Below are positions 17,556-26,500 of a DNA stretch of 64,000 nucleotides, in pieces. This stretch comes from Flavobacteriales bacterium. Its GTDB lineage: Bacteria > Bacteroidota > Bacteroidia > Flavobacteriales_F > PHOS-HE28. The stretch's first letter is position 1. Each line of letters starts with the position of its first letter. Made by a program: the position numbers and the translations under genes. The stretch spans positions 1 through 64,000 of the forward strand of contig JADJXF010000013.1 of NCBI GenBank assembly GCA_016715995.1. The letters run 5' to 3'. The notes under the pieces are model-generated. The model searched no databases. It worked only from the letters and a program-made list of their open reading frames with translations, and was not told where the DNA came from.

Positions 17556-17563
17556 CAAAGGTA
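17556..17563 (-). promoter_or_regulatory. -7 box TACCTTTG for dxs
   Basis: A perfect TAnnTTTG match on the minus strand, 26 bases before the dxs ATG. No convincing -33 element. Confidence 0.55.
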
Positions 17564-17698
17564 ACCGGCTGAAAGTTCGGGGGAAGAACGCGGGAAGTGG
17601 TGGGTTGGTGCCTGACGGTCCTCGTTGGATTCGATTGAATCACGGGGTCGGTCAGCAGGTCGTCACACATTTTAACTCAGGCGCTCCATATGGATGTC

Positions 17699-17727
17699 GA
17701 ATATATATTCCATGGAAACTATATTTG
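17699..17727 (+). promoter_or_regulatory. palindrome and -7 box TATATTTG upstream of pirin
   Basis: A perfect -7 box (TATATTTG, 17720-17727) is preceded by the 12-bp palindrome GAATATATATTC (17699-17710), which overlaps TTCCATGGAA (17708-17717); TCCATATGGA lies at 17684-17693. This AT-rich cluster of three palindromes stands out from the high-GC surroundings and looks like a regulator-binding region. Confidence 0.5.
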
Positions 17728-17735
17728 CATCATCA

Positions 17736-17792
17736 ATGACCAAAGACCCCAGGGTAAGCATCCACTCGACGAACCGAACACAAAGCATCTGA
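17736..17792 (+). CDS. possible 18-codon leader peptide before pirin
   Basis: The first ATG after the -7 box opens an 18-residue frame (MTKDPRVSIHSTNRTQSI) whose TGA overlaps the pirin ATG at 17792 (TGATG). Its frame differs from pirin. It could couple translation of pirin to the leader. There is no conservation evidence, so this is a candidate only. Confidence 0.3.
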   Translation: MTKDPRVSIHSTNRTQSI

Positions 17793-18691
17793 TGGACCGC
17801 GAAGACTTCCTCCCGCAAGAGACTCTGGGCACGAGCATGCTCCTGGGCGACTCGGCGGCGGCCCAACTGATGAATAACCCGCCTGCCGGACAGGTAGGCG
17901 ACATCGACGAAATCAAGCTACTCGACCCGGTGGGCTTCGACCACTTACCCCCAACACCCCCTGAACGCATGGGCAACATGGTATTGCATCGTGCCAGCGA
18001 ACGCGGCACCGCGGATCACGGCTGGCTGAAGGCCAACTTCAGCTTCAGCTTCGCCAATTGGTACGACCCCACGCGCATGCACTTCGGCGTGCTGCGCGTG
18101 ATGAACGACGACATCATCGCCGCCGGCAAAGGCTTCGGCACACACCCGCACGACAACATGGAGATCATCACGATCCCGTTGAAGGGCGCCTTGCAGCACA
18201 AGGACAGCATGGGCAACACCGGCATCATCAACGCTGGCGATGTGCAGGTGATGAGCGCAGGCACGGGCATCCAGCACAGCGAGTTCAACCCATACGAAGA
18301 CCGCGATGCGAACACGCTGCAGATCTGGCTCTTCCCGAAGAAGCGGCAAGTGACGCCACGCTACCAGCAGATGACGCTGGACCCGAAGGATCGCGAGAAC
18401 AACTGGCAACAAGTGCTATCGCCTAACCCGGACGATGCCGGGGTGTGGATCCACCAGGACGCCTGGTTCCACATCGGCAAGTTCGATTCGGGGAAGAAGC
18501 CCAACTACATGGTGAAGCGCAAAGGCAATGGCGTGTATGCCTTCGTGATCGAGGGCAGCGCCACCATCAACGGCCAGCAGTTGAGCACACGTGATGCGCT
18601 AGGCGTGTGGGATACCGACAGCCTGAGCATTGAGGCCGGACCCAACGGTGCGGAAATCTTGTTGCAGGACGTGCCGATGCGGTTGAACTGA
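17792..18691 (+). CDS. pirin family protein
   Basis: A 299-residue protein. The pirin core starts at MVLHRASERGTADHGWL, and the metal-binding motif GFGTHPHDNMEII with the later HSEF gives the His/His/His/Glu site of the N-terminal cupin. Pirins bind Fe and some oxidise quercetin. The first 60 residues begin MDREDFLPQETLGTSMLLG, which resembles the Tat-like leader (MxRxxFL..LGT) of some Bacteroidota pirins but without the twin arginines. Start 17792 is preferred to in-frame 17690, which lies upstream of the -7 box. The nitroreductase gene follows after 5 bases. Confidence 0.85.
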   Translation: MDREDFLPQETLGTSMLLGDSAAAQLMNNPPAGQVGDIDEIKLLDPVGFDHLPPTPPERMGNMVLHRASERGTADHGWLKANFSFSFANWYDPTRMHFGVLRVMNDDIIAAGKGFGTHPHDNMEIITIPLKGALQHKDSMGNTGIINAGDVQVMSAGTGIQHSEFNPYEDRDANTLQIWLFPKKRQVTPRYQQMTLDPKDRENNWQQVLSPNPDDAGVWIHQDAWFHIGKFDSGKKPNYMVKRKGNGVYAFVIEGSATINGQQLSTRDALGVWDTDSLSIEAGPNGAEILLQDVPMRLN

Positions 18692-18696
18692 GGACC

Positions 18697-19290
18697 ATGA
18701 ATGCCACGCTCGCAATCAAGGAAGCGCGCACCGAGCACGACGTGCATCCGCTCATCCGGAAGCGCTTCAGTCCGCGTGCCTTCTCGGAAGAGCCGGTCAC
18801 GGAAACGGATTTGCTCACGCTATTCGAGGCGGCGGCGTGGGCTCCGAGCGCAATGAACGAGCAGCCGTGGCGCTTCCGGTACGCGCTCCGTGGAACGCGT
18901 GGCTTCGAGGCGTTGCACGACACGTTGTCTACAGGCAACCAACCGTGGGCACCGAACGCCACCGCCATGGTGGCCATCAGCGCGTTGAAACATCATGCGC
19001 GCAATGGTGCGCCCAATGCCACGCGGGCCTTCGATACAGGCATGGCCGTGGGCAACCTGCTCACGCAGGCGACCGGCATGGGCATTCACGGCCACTTGAT
19101 TGGCGGCTTTGATTATGCCGCGGCCAGCGGCGCGCTGGGGCTCAATGCGGCGCAGGAGGAGGTCATCTGCCTGCTGGTGCTTGGCCGACTGGGCGAGGCC
19201 GAGACCCTGGCCGAGCCCTATCTCACCCGAGAGCGGACGCCGCGCATGCGCAAGCCGCTGTCGGAGATCGCGCAGCGCATTCCCGATTGA
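18697..19290 (+). CDS. nitroreductase family protein
   Basis: A 197-residue FMN-dependent oxidoreductase. Typical elements are LIRKRFSPRAFSEEPV (FMN phosphate-binding arginines), AWAPSAMNEQPWRFRYA, and the C-terminal EEVICLLVLGRLGEAE. It may reduce nitro groups or quinones with NAD(P)H. Tight linkage to pirin and YceI suggests a small redox or stress operon; that link is inferred. Confidence 0.9.
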   Translation: MNATLAIKEARTEHDVHPLIRKRFSPRAFSEEPVTETDLLTLFEAAAWAPSAMNEQPWRFRYALRGTRGFEALHDTLSTGNQPWAPNATAMVAISALKHHARNGAPNATRAFDTGMAVGNLLTQATGMGIHGHLIGGFDYAAASGALGLNAAQEEVICLLVLGRLGEAETLAEPYLTRERTPRMRKPLSEIAQRIPD

Positions 19291-19351
19291 TCCGGTGTGG
19301 GCGCCTCATCACGTACCACAACTCAGCAACCAAGAAGAAAATCAAGAAACC

Positions 19352-19897
19352 ATGGAAACAGTAACCACAACAGCCACGCAATGGGCCATCGACCCAAGCC
19401 ACTCTGAGATTCAGTTCAAAGTGAAGCACCTGATGATCACCACCGTCACTGGCGGCTTCAAGGAGTTCGGCGCTGAGGCGCAGTTTGAAGGCGATGACCT
19501 GAGCAACGCCAAAGTGACCTTCTGGGCCAATACCGCCAGTGTGTTCACCAACGACGAGAAGCGCGATGCGCACTTGCGCAGCGCCGATTTCTTCGACAGC
19601 GCGAATTTCGAGAAGCTCAACTTCAAGAGCACCAAGGTGGAGGGCTCCGGCAGCAGCTGGAAGGTGACCGGCGAGCTCACCATCAAGGACGTGACTAGGC
19701 CTGTAACGCTCTTAGCGGAATGGGGCGGCGTGGCCAAGGACCCTTGGGGCAACACCAAAGCCGGACTGAACCTGAGCGGCAGGATTGACCGTAAGGAATT
19801 CGGACTGAACTGGAACGCGGCACTGGAAGCCGGTGGCGTGCTAGTGAGCGATGAGGTGCGCATCCAGTGCGAAGTGCAACTGGCGAAGGCGAACTGA
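19352..19897 (+). CDS. YceI family protein
   Basis: A 181-residue lipocalin-like protein that binds isoprenoid-type lipids in known relatives. The YceI pattern is clear: TQWAIDPSHSEIQFKVKHLMITTVTGGFKEFGAEAQ, HLRSADFFDSANFEKLNFKST, and GELTIKDVTRPVTLLAEWGG. There is no signal peptide, so this copy is probably cytosolic. The ATG at 19352 is chosen because codons further up overlap the nitroreductase. A strong terminator follows. Confidence 0.93.
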   Translation: METVTTTATQWAIDPSHSEIQFKVKHLMITTVTGGFKEFGAEAQFEGDDLSNAKVTFWANTASVFTNDEKRDAHLRSADFFDSANFEKLNFKSTKVEGSGSSWKVTGELTIKDVTRPVTLLAEWGGVAKDPWGNTKAGLNLSGRIDRKEFGLNWNAALEAGGVLVSDEVRIQCEVQLAKAN

Positions 19898-19910
19898 GCG
19901 CCCGAATGAG

Positions 19911-19950
19911 AAACAGGAAGCCCCGGTCCAACGACCGGGGCTTCCTGTTT
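19911..19950. terminator. bidirectional intrinsic terminator
   Basis: A perfect 18-bp stem (19911-19928 with 19933-19950) has a 4-base loop CAAC. The stem starts AAACAGGAAG and ends CTTCCTGTTT, giving a short T tract on either strand. It lies between the convergent YceI and T9SS genes and serves both. Confidence 0.9.
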
Positions 19951-19964
19951 CCGTGGTGCTTCAA

Positions 19965-20903
19965 TCAGTACTTGGTGACCCGGCGCACGATCTCGCGTCC
20001 GCCGTCAGCGATGCGGATGAAGTATAGGCCATCCGGATGCGAGGACAGGTCCACCAGCGCCCGCTCCGTCTGGCCGGCGCGCTGAGTGCGGATATCCGAT
20101 GCGACCGTGCGGCCGGTCACATCCACCACGCTGATCAATGCTCCAGCGGAGGCCGAACCGAGATCAATGGTGATATGCCCCTCCGAAGGGTTGGGGAAAG
20201 CGAGTACGCCATCGGCTGCAATCTCATCTACGCTCAAGCTGGTCAAGTCGATGAAGAGCACATCGTCCACGTAGAAGGTTGGAACATCGGGCGCTCCACC
20301 GGCATAGGCGAAGAAGTCGATCCCGCCGATCTGGTTCGGACCGGGAACCGTCGTCTGCCAGGTGTATTGCGACACGCCGTTGATGGCCACGGCTCCGGTG
20401 CCGGCGCTGAGGTTAATGGCTAGGATCAGGCTGAACCACTCATCCAGCGGATAGGTGCCCGCCGCCGCAACGCTGTTCACCAGGTACTCGATGGAGCCGT
20501 CCGGTGCGAAGGTGACATCAAGCATCCAGCTACCAGCGCCAGGGACTTCGTTTCGCTGGATGTTGAAGTATCCGCCGAAACCCGAAGGGACGTACATCAT
20601 CCAGCTGAGGCCATAGTTCCCGCTGGTGCGGTCGCACAAGCGGAGAATCAGATCAGGCGGGCCACCGGCTGCAACGCCCGCGATCTTCAGGCTCTGCGTA
20701 CCGGAGTAGGCCTGCTCATCCGAAACAGGTGCGTCTTCAGCGGTGCCGGGTGCAACGCTCCAGGTGCTCCACGGCAGGCCTGCGGTCTGTGCGATCAGGC
20801 TGCCAGCCGTGTACGATTCGAAATCCTCGGAAATGAGGATGACCTGGCTCCAGGCGGTTCCAAGCAGAAGGGCCGAGCCGAATGCGAGTAGGGTTCTTTT
20901 CAT
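19965..20903 (-). CDS. secreted protein with concanavalin/LamG-like domain and T9SS sorting domain
   Basis: A 312-residue protein. The signal peptide MKRTLLAFGSALLLGTAWSQ fixes the start at 20903 although the frame is open further up. Residues about 22-205 are a jelly-roll-type domain (SEDFESYTAG near the start, FYVDDVLFIDLTS near the end), as in LamG-like or carbohydrate-binding modules. Residues about 225-312 are the T9SS tail (LAFPNPSEGHITIDL, VDVTGRTV, LSSHPDGLYFIRI, RRVTKY). Probably exported to the surface. Confidence 0.85.
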   Translation of the reverse strand: MKRTLLAFGSALLLGTAWSQVILISEDFESYTAGSLIAQTAGLPWSTWSVAPGTAEDAPVSDEQAYSGTQSLKIAGVAAGGPPDLILRLCDRTSGNYGLSWMMYVPSGFGGYFNIQRNEVPGAGSWMLDVTFAPDGSIEYLVNSVAAAGTYPLDEWFSLILAINLSAGTGAVAINGVSQYTWQTTVPGPNQIGGIDFFAYAGGAPDVPTFYVDDVLFIDLTSLSVDEIAADGVLAFPNPSEGHITIDLGSASAGALISVVDVTGRTVASDIRTQRAGQTERALVDLSSHPDGLYFIRIADGGREIVRRVTKY

Positions 20904-20927
20904 GACGAGGGGGTTTGGATTGGGTGG

Positions 20928-20935
20928 AAAAGGTA
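20928..20935 (-). promoter_or_regulatory. -7 box TACCTTTT for the T9SS protein
   Basis: Minus-strand TACCTTTT lies 24 bases before the ATG at 20903. AACCGT (20935-20940) and ACGGTT (20955-20960) form an inverted repeat just upstream. Confidence 0.4.
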
Positions 20936-21016
20936 ACCGTTTACACCGTGCGGAACGGTTCAACACGCCGTTCATGGCAGGAATGCTGCGGACCCGCTGG
21001 CGCTCTGCGCTGTAAT

Positions 21017-21024
21017 TAGGTTTG
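21017..21024 (+). promoter_or_regulatory. -7 box TAGGTTTG
   Basis: A perfect TAnnTTTG match 29 bases before the ATG at 21054. No clear -33. Confidence 0.5.
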
Positions 21025-21053
21025 TCCACGGTGCCCTGTCGGGCGGTGGAAGC

Positions 21054-22718
21054 ATGAATAAGGCGCTGCGGATTCAGGACGTACGCGATTTCCGGAAGGC
21101 CCTGGTGGCGGGGAGCCCCCGGGCGGTGGAGCTTGTCGAGGAAGCCCTACGCCGGCCCGTCGGATCGCCCGGTGCGTTGCGCGAGCTGCACGACCTTTCA
21201 CTGTTTATTGAGGCGTATCCGGGCGGCGCGCGGTCAGGATTACTGGCTGCTCGTGCGCAGGAAAGGGTTCGCCAATGGATCAGCGCGAGGCAGGCTTCTG
21301 GTGTCCGAGGATTGGAAGCCCTTCAGGACAGCGGCATCGCCGGATGCGATTGCATTGGCTCCTATTCGCTCACCCTGGCCCGCTGGCTGCTGCGGACCTG
21401 GCCCGGTAAGGCGGGGCTGTTCAGCATAGATGCTCCTCTGGAGGAAGCAACAGCGCTGCTGCGTCCCATCTTGCCTTCGGCGGAACGCGAAGCCATCGAT
21501 CTGCCATGCACGGACACCGCAGCGCTGGCCCGGACCCTCTTTGGCGATTCGGTCACCGATCAGCTCACGGGCCTCGTACGGCTGTATGATTCCGCGATTC
21601 CGGATGATGAGCTGCGCGAGGCGCTCTTCGCCCGGCTTCAGGTCTTCATTCGCATGAAGGGCGATGCCGATGGCTTCTCACTTACGGATGTCCGCGGAGA
21701 GCCCTCTGCCGCGCATGTGCATGAACATGGATTGCAGCGTTCCGTGGACGCCGGAGCCGTATGGAACCAGCCGCTCGGTGCGCCCCTCAGATTGAACGCG
21801 GAGCAGGAGATGGCGCTGGTTCGCACTGCGCGCATCGCTCTCGCGTTGATGCAGCGCGAGACGGATCCGATTACCTATGCCCGCGCAGTCGAGCTCTTCG
21901 ACATGGGTCGCGGCCTGCGCATCGCGCTCTTCCATCTGGACACGGAGCACCGGCTCGTCTTCGAGAGTTACGTGGGCTTCATGGCGTTCAAGAATGGCGT
22001 GCCCCTCGGCTACGGTGGCGCATGGATCTTCCCAAGCAGGAGCAAGGTGGGCATCAATGTGTTCCCGGCTATGCGCGGTGGCGAGAGCGCGTGGTTCTTC
22101 GCCCAACTGTTGCGGCTCTACGGTCAGCGTTTCCGAGTGTCGTTCTTCGAAGCGGAGAACTATCAGCTTGGCCACGAGAACCCCGATGGTTTGAAGAGCG
22201 GCGCCTACTGGTTCTACTACCGTCTCGGGTTCCGCCCATGGGATCCAGGGCTCGCGAGGATCGCGGAAGTGGAGTTCGGACGAATGAAGGCACTGAAGGG
22301 ATACGCGGTGCCGGTGCGGGTATTGAGGGAATTGGTGGCTGATGGCCTATTGCTGCGCATGGAGCCGGAATCGGCACCGGTCATCGACACGACCGCGCTC
22401 CTTCGGGCGGTGCAGCGGCATGTGTTGCATCAATACAGGGGTGATCGAATCCGTGCCACGCGTACGGCAACGGAACGTGCCAGGGCCTCGCTGGGCGGGA
22501 CATGGAAAGCGGAAGAGCTGACCATGCTCACTGCATGGGCCCTGCCATTGGATCTGATACCGGGGTGGCATCAATGGCCAGCGAGGGACCGACGCCGCAT
22601 CGCCGCAATCGTTCGCGCAAAGGCGGCACCGACGGAGACCGCGCATCAATCGCTGTTCAGGGAGCACCATCGTCTGTTGGAAGCATTGGCCGCCGCAGCG
22701 CAGAGCGGCAATGCTTGA
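21054..22718 (+). CDS. unrecognised protein with acyltransferase-like C-terminal region
   Basis: A 554-residue soluble protein. I do not recognise the family as a whole. Residues about 285-400 look like a GNAT/N-acyltransferase core: FESYVGFMAFKNGVPLGYGG, then INVFPAMRGGESAWFFAQLLRL (an acyl-CoA-loop-like position), then ENPDGLKSGAYWFYYRLGFRP, matching the N..G...Y...GF end of GNAT folds. The N-terminal 250 residues are helical with a CDC motif. It is followed by the NYN gene, which has its own promoter box. Acyl transfer is inference from pattern only. Confidence 0.5.
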   Translation: MNKALRIQDVRDFRKALVAGSPRAVELVEEALRRPVGSPGALRELHDLSLFIEAYPGGARSGLLAARAQERVRQWISARQASGVRGLEALQDSGIAGCDCIGSYSLTLARWLLRTWPGKAGLFSIDAPLEEATALLRPILPSAEREAIDLPCTDTAALARTLFGDSVTDQLTGLVRLYDSAIPDDELREALFARLQVFIRMKGDADGFSLTDVRGEPSAAHVHEHGLQRSVDAGAVWNQPLGAPLRLNAEQEMALVRTARIALALMQRETDPITYARAVELFDMGRGLRIALFHLDTEHRLVFESYVGFMAFKNGVPLGYGGAWIFPSRSKVGINVFPAMRGGESAWFFAQLLRLYGQRFRVSFFEAENYQLGHENPDGLKSGAYWFYYRLGFRPWDPGLARIAEVEFGRMKALKGYAVPVRVLRELVADGLLLRMEPESAPVIDTTALLRAVQRHVLHQYRGDRIRATRTATERARASLGGTWKAEELTMLTAWALPLDLIPGWHQWPARDRRRIAAIVRAKAAPTETAHQSLFREHHRLLEALAAAAQSGNA

Positions 22719-22729
22719 CACCCGTCGGC

Positions 22730-22737
22730 TACCTTGT
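22730..22737 (+). promoter_or_regulatory. -7 box TACCTTGT
   Basis: A variant -7 box 7 bases before the NYN-LOTUS ATG, predicting a leaderless mRNA. Confidence 0.4.
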
Positions 22738-22744
22738 CCTCGGA

Positions 22745-23521
22745 ATGAAGAAGATCAACGACACCACGATCGCCCTGCTCATCGATGGCGACAATGCGGC
22801 GCCCAAGCGATTGGCCGCCATCCTGGAGGAGGTGAGCAAGCAGGGCACCATCACCATCCGCCGGATCTACGGCGATTGGACCACGCAGGGCATGGCCGGG
22901 TGGAAGGGGCTGCTGAACAGCAACGCCATCCAACCTGTGCAGCAGTTCGCCAACACCAAGGGCAAGAACAGCACGGACAGCGCGCTGATCATCGATGCGA
23001 TGGACATCCTGCACGGCGAGCTCGTGGACGCGTTTTGCATCGTGAGCAGCGACAGCGACTACACGCGGCTCGCCACCCGATTGCGCGAGAGCGGCCTGTT
23101 CGTGATGGGCGTGGGCGAGAAGAAGACCCCGGACGCCTTTGTGAAAGCGTGCGAGCGCTTCATCTATGTGGAGAACCTGGACGTGCTGGAACCGGTGAGC
23201 GACAACCGAACATCCGCCGGGCAAAGTCAGCTTACCGGGTCGAAGCGGGCCTCCGGTCCGGCGAAGGCCCCGGCAGCGAAGCTCTCCGAGAACAGCGACC
23301 TGATGCGTAAGCTCCGCAAGGCCTTCGTGATCGCGAAAGGCGAGGAGGAGGAAGCCTCACTCAGCCTGATCGGCCAGGCTCTGCGGCGGCTCGACCCCGG
23401 CTTCGACCCGCGCAGCTACGGTCACGCCTCGCTCTCCTCGCTCGTCAACGTACTGAAGGACCAGCTGGAAACCCGTCGCGAGGAGAAGGGCAACACCGTG
23501 ATGGTGCGCTTCAGGTCATAG
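22745..23521 (+). CDS. NYN (LabA/PIN-like) nuclease domain with C-terminal OST-HTH/LOTUS domain
   Basis: A 258-residue protein. Residues about 1-145 are a NYN domain: IALLIDGDNAAP (first aspartates), NSTDSALIIDAMDIL and FCIVSSDSDYTRLATRLRE supply the acidic cluster of a PIN-like RNase. After a basic linker, residues about 185-258 are an OST-HTH/LOTUS domain (LMRKLRKAFVIAKGEEEEASLSLIGQALRRLDPGFD), which binds RNA in known cases. The start at 22745 follows a -7 box by 7 bases and gives the conserved NYN N-terminus. It probably acts in RNA turnover; target unknown. Confidence 0.88.
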   Translation: MKKINDTTIALLIDGDNAAPKRLAAILEEVSKQGTITIRRIYGDWTTQGMAGWKGLLNSNAIQPVQQFANTKGKNSTDSALIIDAMDILHGELVDAFCIVSSDSDYTRLATRLRESGLFVMGVGEKKTPDAFVKACERFIYVENLDVLEPVSDNRTSAGQSQLTGSKRASGPAKAPAAKLSENSDLMRKLRKAFVIAKGEEEEASLSLIGQALRRLDPGFDPRSYGHASLSSLVNVLKDQLETRREEKGNTVMVRFRS

Positions 23522-23563
23522 CTCAGGGCCGGTACGGCTTTGGTGCGCCTTGGGCTGCCCGGC

Positions 23564-23571
23564 TATCTTCG
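23564..23571 (+). promoter_or_regulatory. -7 box TATCTTCG with -33 TTTG before ileS
   Basis: TATCTTCG is preceded by TTTG at 23539-23542 (21-base spacer) and lies 19 bases before the ATG at 23591. Confidence 0.5.
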
Positions 23572-23590
23572 CGGCCCTTCAAAACCCGCG

Positions 23591-26500
23591 ATGGATAGGC
23601 GTTTCCCACAGTACGATGAGCTCGACCTCCCCAAGGTCGCCGAGGAGGTATTGAAGCAGTGGGAGGCAGAGGACACATTCGGCCAGAGCCTGGAGCTGCG
23701 GAAGAATGCGCCGCCCTTCGTGTTCTACGAGGGCCCGCCCAGCGCCAACGGTCTACCCGGCATACACCACGTGATGGCGCGGACCATCAAGGACATCTTC
23801 TGCCGCTATCAGACGCAGAAGGGCCACCGCGTGGATCGCAAGGCCGGTTGGGATACGCACGGCCTGCCGATCGAACTCGGCGTGGAGAAGGAACTCGGCA
23901 TCACCAAGGAGGACATCGGGAAGAAGATCAGCATCGCGGATTACAACGCGGCGTGCAAGAAGGCGGTGATGCGCTACACCGACGTATGGAACGACCTTAC
24001 CGAGCGCATCGGATTCTGGCTGGACTTGGAGCACCCTTACGTCACCTACCGCACGAAGTACATCGAGAGCGTGTGGCACCTGCTGAAGCAGCTCTACGAC
24101 CAGAATCTGCTGTACAAAGGCTACACGATTCAGCCGTACTCACCAGCGGCGGGAACGGGTCTCAGCTCGCACGAGCTGAACCAGCCCGGCACGTATAAAC
24201 CGGTGAAGGACACGAGCGTGGTGGCGATGTTCAAGGTGAAGCGGGATGAGAACAGTGAATGGCTGTTCAAGGACGCCTTCGGCGATGTCTTCATACTCGC
24301 GTGGACGACGACACCATGGACCTTGCCGAGCAACTGCGCACTTACTGTAGGCCCGAAGCTGGAGTATGTGCGCGTGAAGACCTTCAACCCATACACACAC
24401 GAGCCGCAGACCGTGGTGCTCGCGAAAGCACGGCTGAAAGCATATTTCAGAGAGGAGATGCAGGAGCCCATGCGAACGATTCTAGCAAAGTCGCTCGGCG
24501 TTCATGAGGGAGACCATTTTGACGATTTCAAGAAGGACGTGAGGCTCATTCCTTGGCAGATACTGGATGAATTCTACGGCCACCAGCTCGAAGGCGTCCG
24601 CTACGAGCAACTCCTTCCGTACGCTCAACCCGAAGGCGGCGGCGATGCCTTCAAGGTGATCGGCGGCGATTTCGTGACCACGGAAGACGGTACGGGCGTC
24701 GTTCACACAGCGCCCAGCTTCGGCGCGGACGATATGCGCGTGGCTCGCCAGCACAACATCGGCACGCTCACGTTGGTGGATCTGCAAGGGCGATTCAAGC
24801 CGGAGGTGACCGACTTCGCTGGCGAATACGTGAAGGCCGAATACCACACAGCCGAGGAGTTGGCCGCCGAAACGAAGAAACAAGGCCGCGACAAATACCT
24901 CAGCGTCGATGAGCGCATCGCCATAAAGCTGAAGACCGAAGGCCGCGCCTTCAAGGTGGAGAAGTACGAGCACAACTACCCGCACTGCTGGCGCACCGAC
25001 AAACCCATCCTCTACTACCCGCTGGACAGCTGGTTCGTGCGTGTCACGGCGAAGAAGGACCGCTTGATCGAATTGAACAAGACCATCAACTGGAAACCTG
25101 AAAGCACAGGCACAGGCCGCTTCGGCAACTGGCTGGAGAACCTGCAGGACTGGAATCTCTCCCGCAGTCGCTATTGGGGCATCCCGCTCCCGATCTGGCG
25201 CACCGAGGACGGCGGCGAAGAACTCTGCATCGGTTCAGTGAAGCAGTTGAAGGAAGAGATCACGCGCGCGGTGAAAGCGGGCGTGATGAAAGATGATCCG
25301 TACGCCTCGTTCCAGGTGGGCGACATGAGCGATGCGAACTACGACACGGTGGATATCCATCGACCGTACGTGGACAACATCGTGCTCGTCTCTCCGAGCG
25401 GTAAACCGATGAAGCGCGAGACCGACCTGATCGATGTGTGGTTCGACAGCGGCGCGATGCCCTACGCGCAATGGCACTATCCCTTCGAGAACAAAGCCGC
25501 CTTCAAAGAGAAATTCCCAGCGGCCTTCATCGCGGAAGGCGTGGACCAAACGCGCGGCTGGTTCTACACGCTGCACGCCATTGCCACGCTTACGCAGGAT
25601 AGCGTTGCTTACAAGACCGTGGTGAGCAATGGTCTCGTGCTCGACAAGGTGGGCCAGAAGATGAGCAAGCGCCTCGGCAACGCGGTGGACCCCTTCAAGA
25701 CGCTGGACCAATTCGGCGCCGATGCCGTGCGCTGGTACATGATTAGCAACGCCTCGCCGTGGGACAACCTGAAGTTCGACGCCGAAGGCATCACCGAGGT
25801 GCAGCGCAAATTCTTCCGAGCGCTCTTCAACACCTATAACTTCTTCGCGCTGTACGCGAACATCGACGGCTTTGAATACAGCTCCGATTTCTTGAGATGG
25901 AAACCAGGCAGCACGGACAGGTCAAACCCTGCGCTTACCGAACTGGATCGCTGGGTCTTGGATAGCTTGAATCTGCTAATCATCGAGTGCGAAACTGCTT
26001 ATGGCCAGTACGAACCAACAGTCGCTGCCCGCGCGATCCAGGATTTCGTGGTCGAGGACCTGAGCAACTGGTACGTGCGCCTGAATCGCCGTCGCTTCTG
26101 GAAGGGAGAGCAAGGGGATGACAAACAGGCCGCTTTCCACACATTGTATCGTTGCTTGGAAATCGTTGCGATGTTGAGCGCGCCAATCGCGCCTTTCTTC
26201 AGCGACCGCCTTTACCGCGACCTAACTGGTAAGAGTGTCCATCTGAGCGACTGGCCTTTGATCGCAGCCACCGTGAGCGAGGGGGAGATGGTTTCTGCGA
26301 TGAGACTTGCGCAGGGCATCACATCGCTCGTACTGAGCATTCGTAAGAAGGAAGGTATTCGCGTACGCCAACCGCTTCAGCGCATGACTGTTCCTGTTCT
26401 AGATGACATTGAACGCAGACAAATCACGAGGGTACGCGACCTCATTCTGAGCGAAGTGAACGTGAAGGAGCTGGTGATCCTAGATGCCAGCGAGAGCAAA

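Noticed and set aside
19100..19351. YceI reading frame extended upstream into the nitroreductase gene
   Set aside because: The upstream residues lack a signal peptide or YceI homology, and ATG 19352 gives the conserved start.
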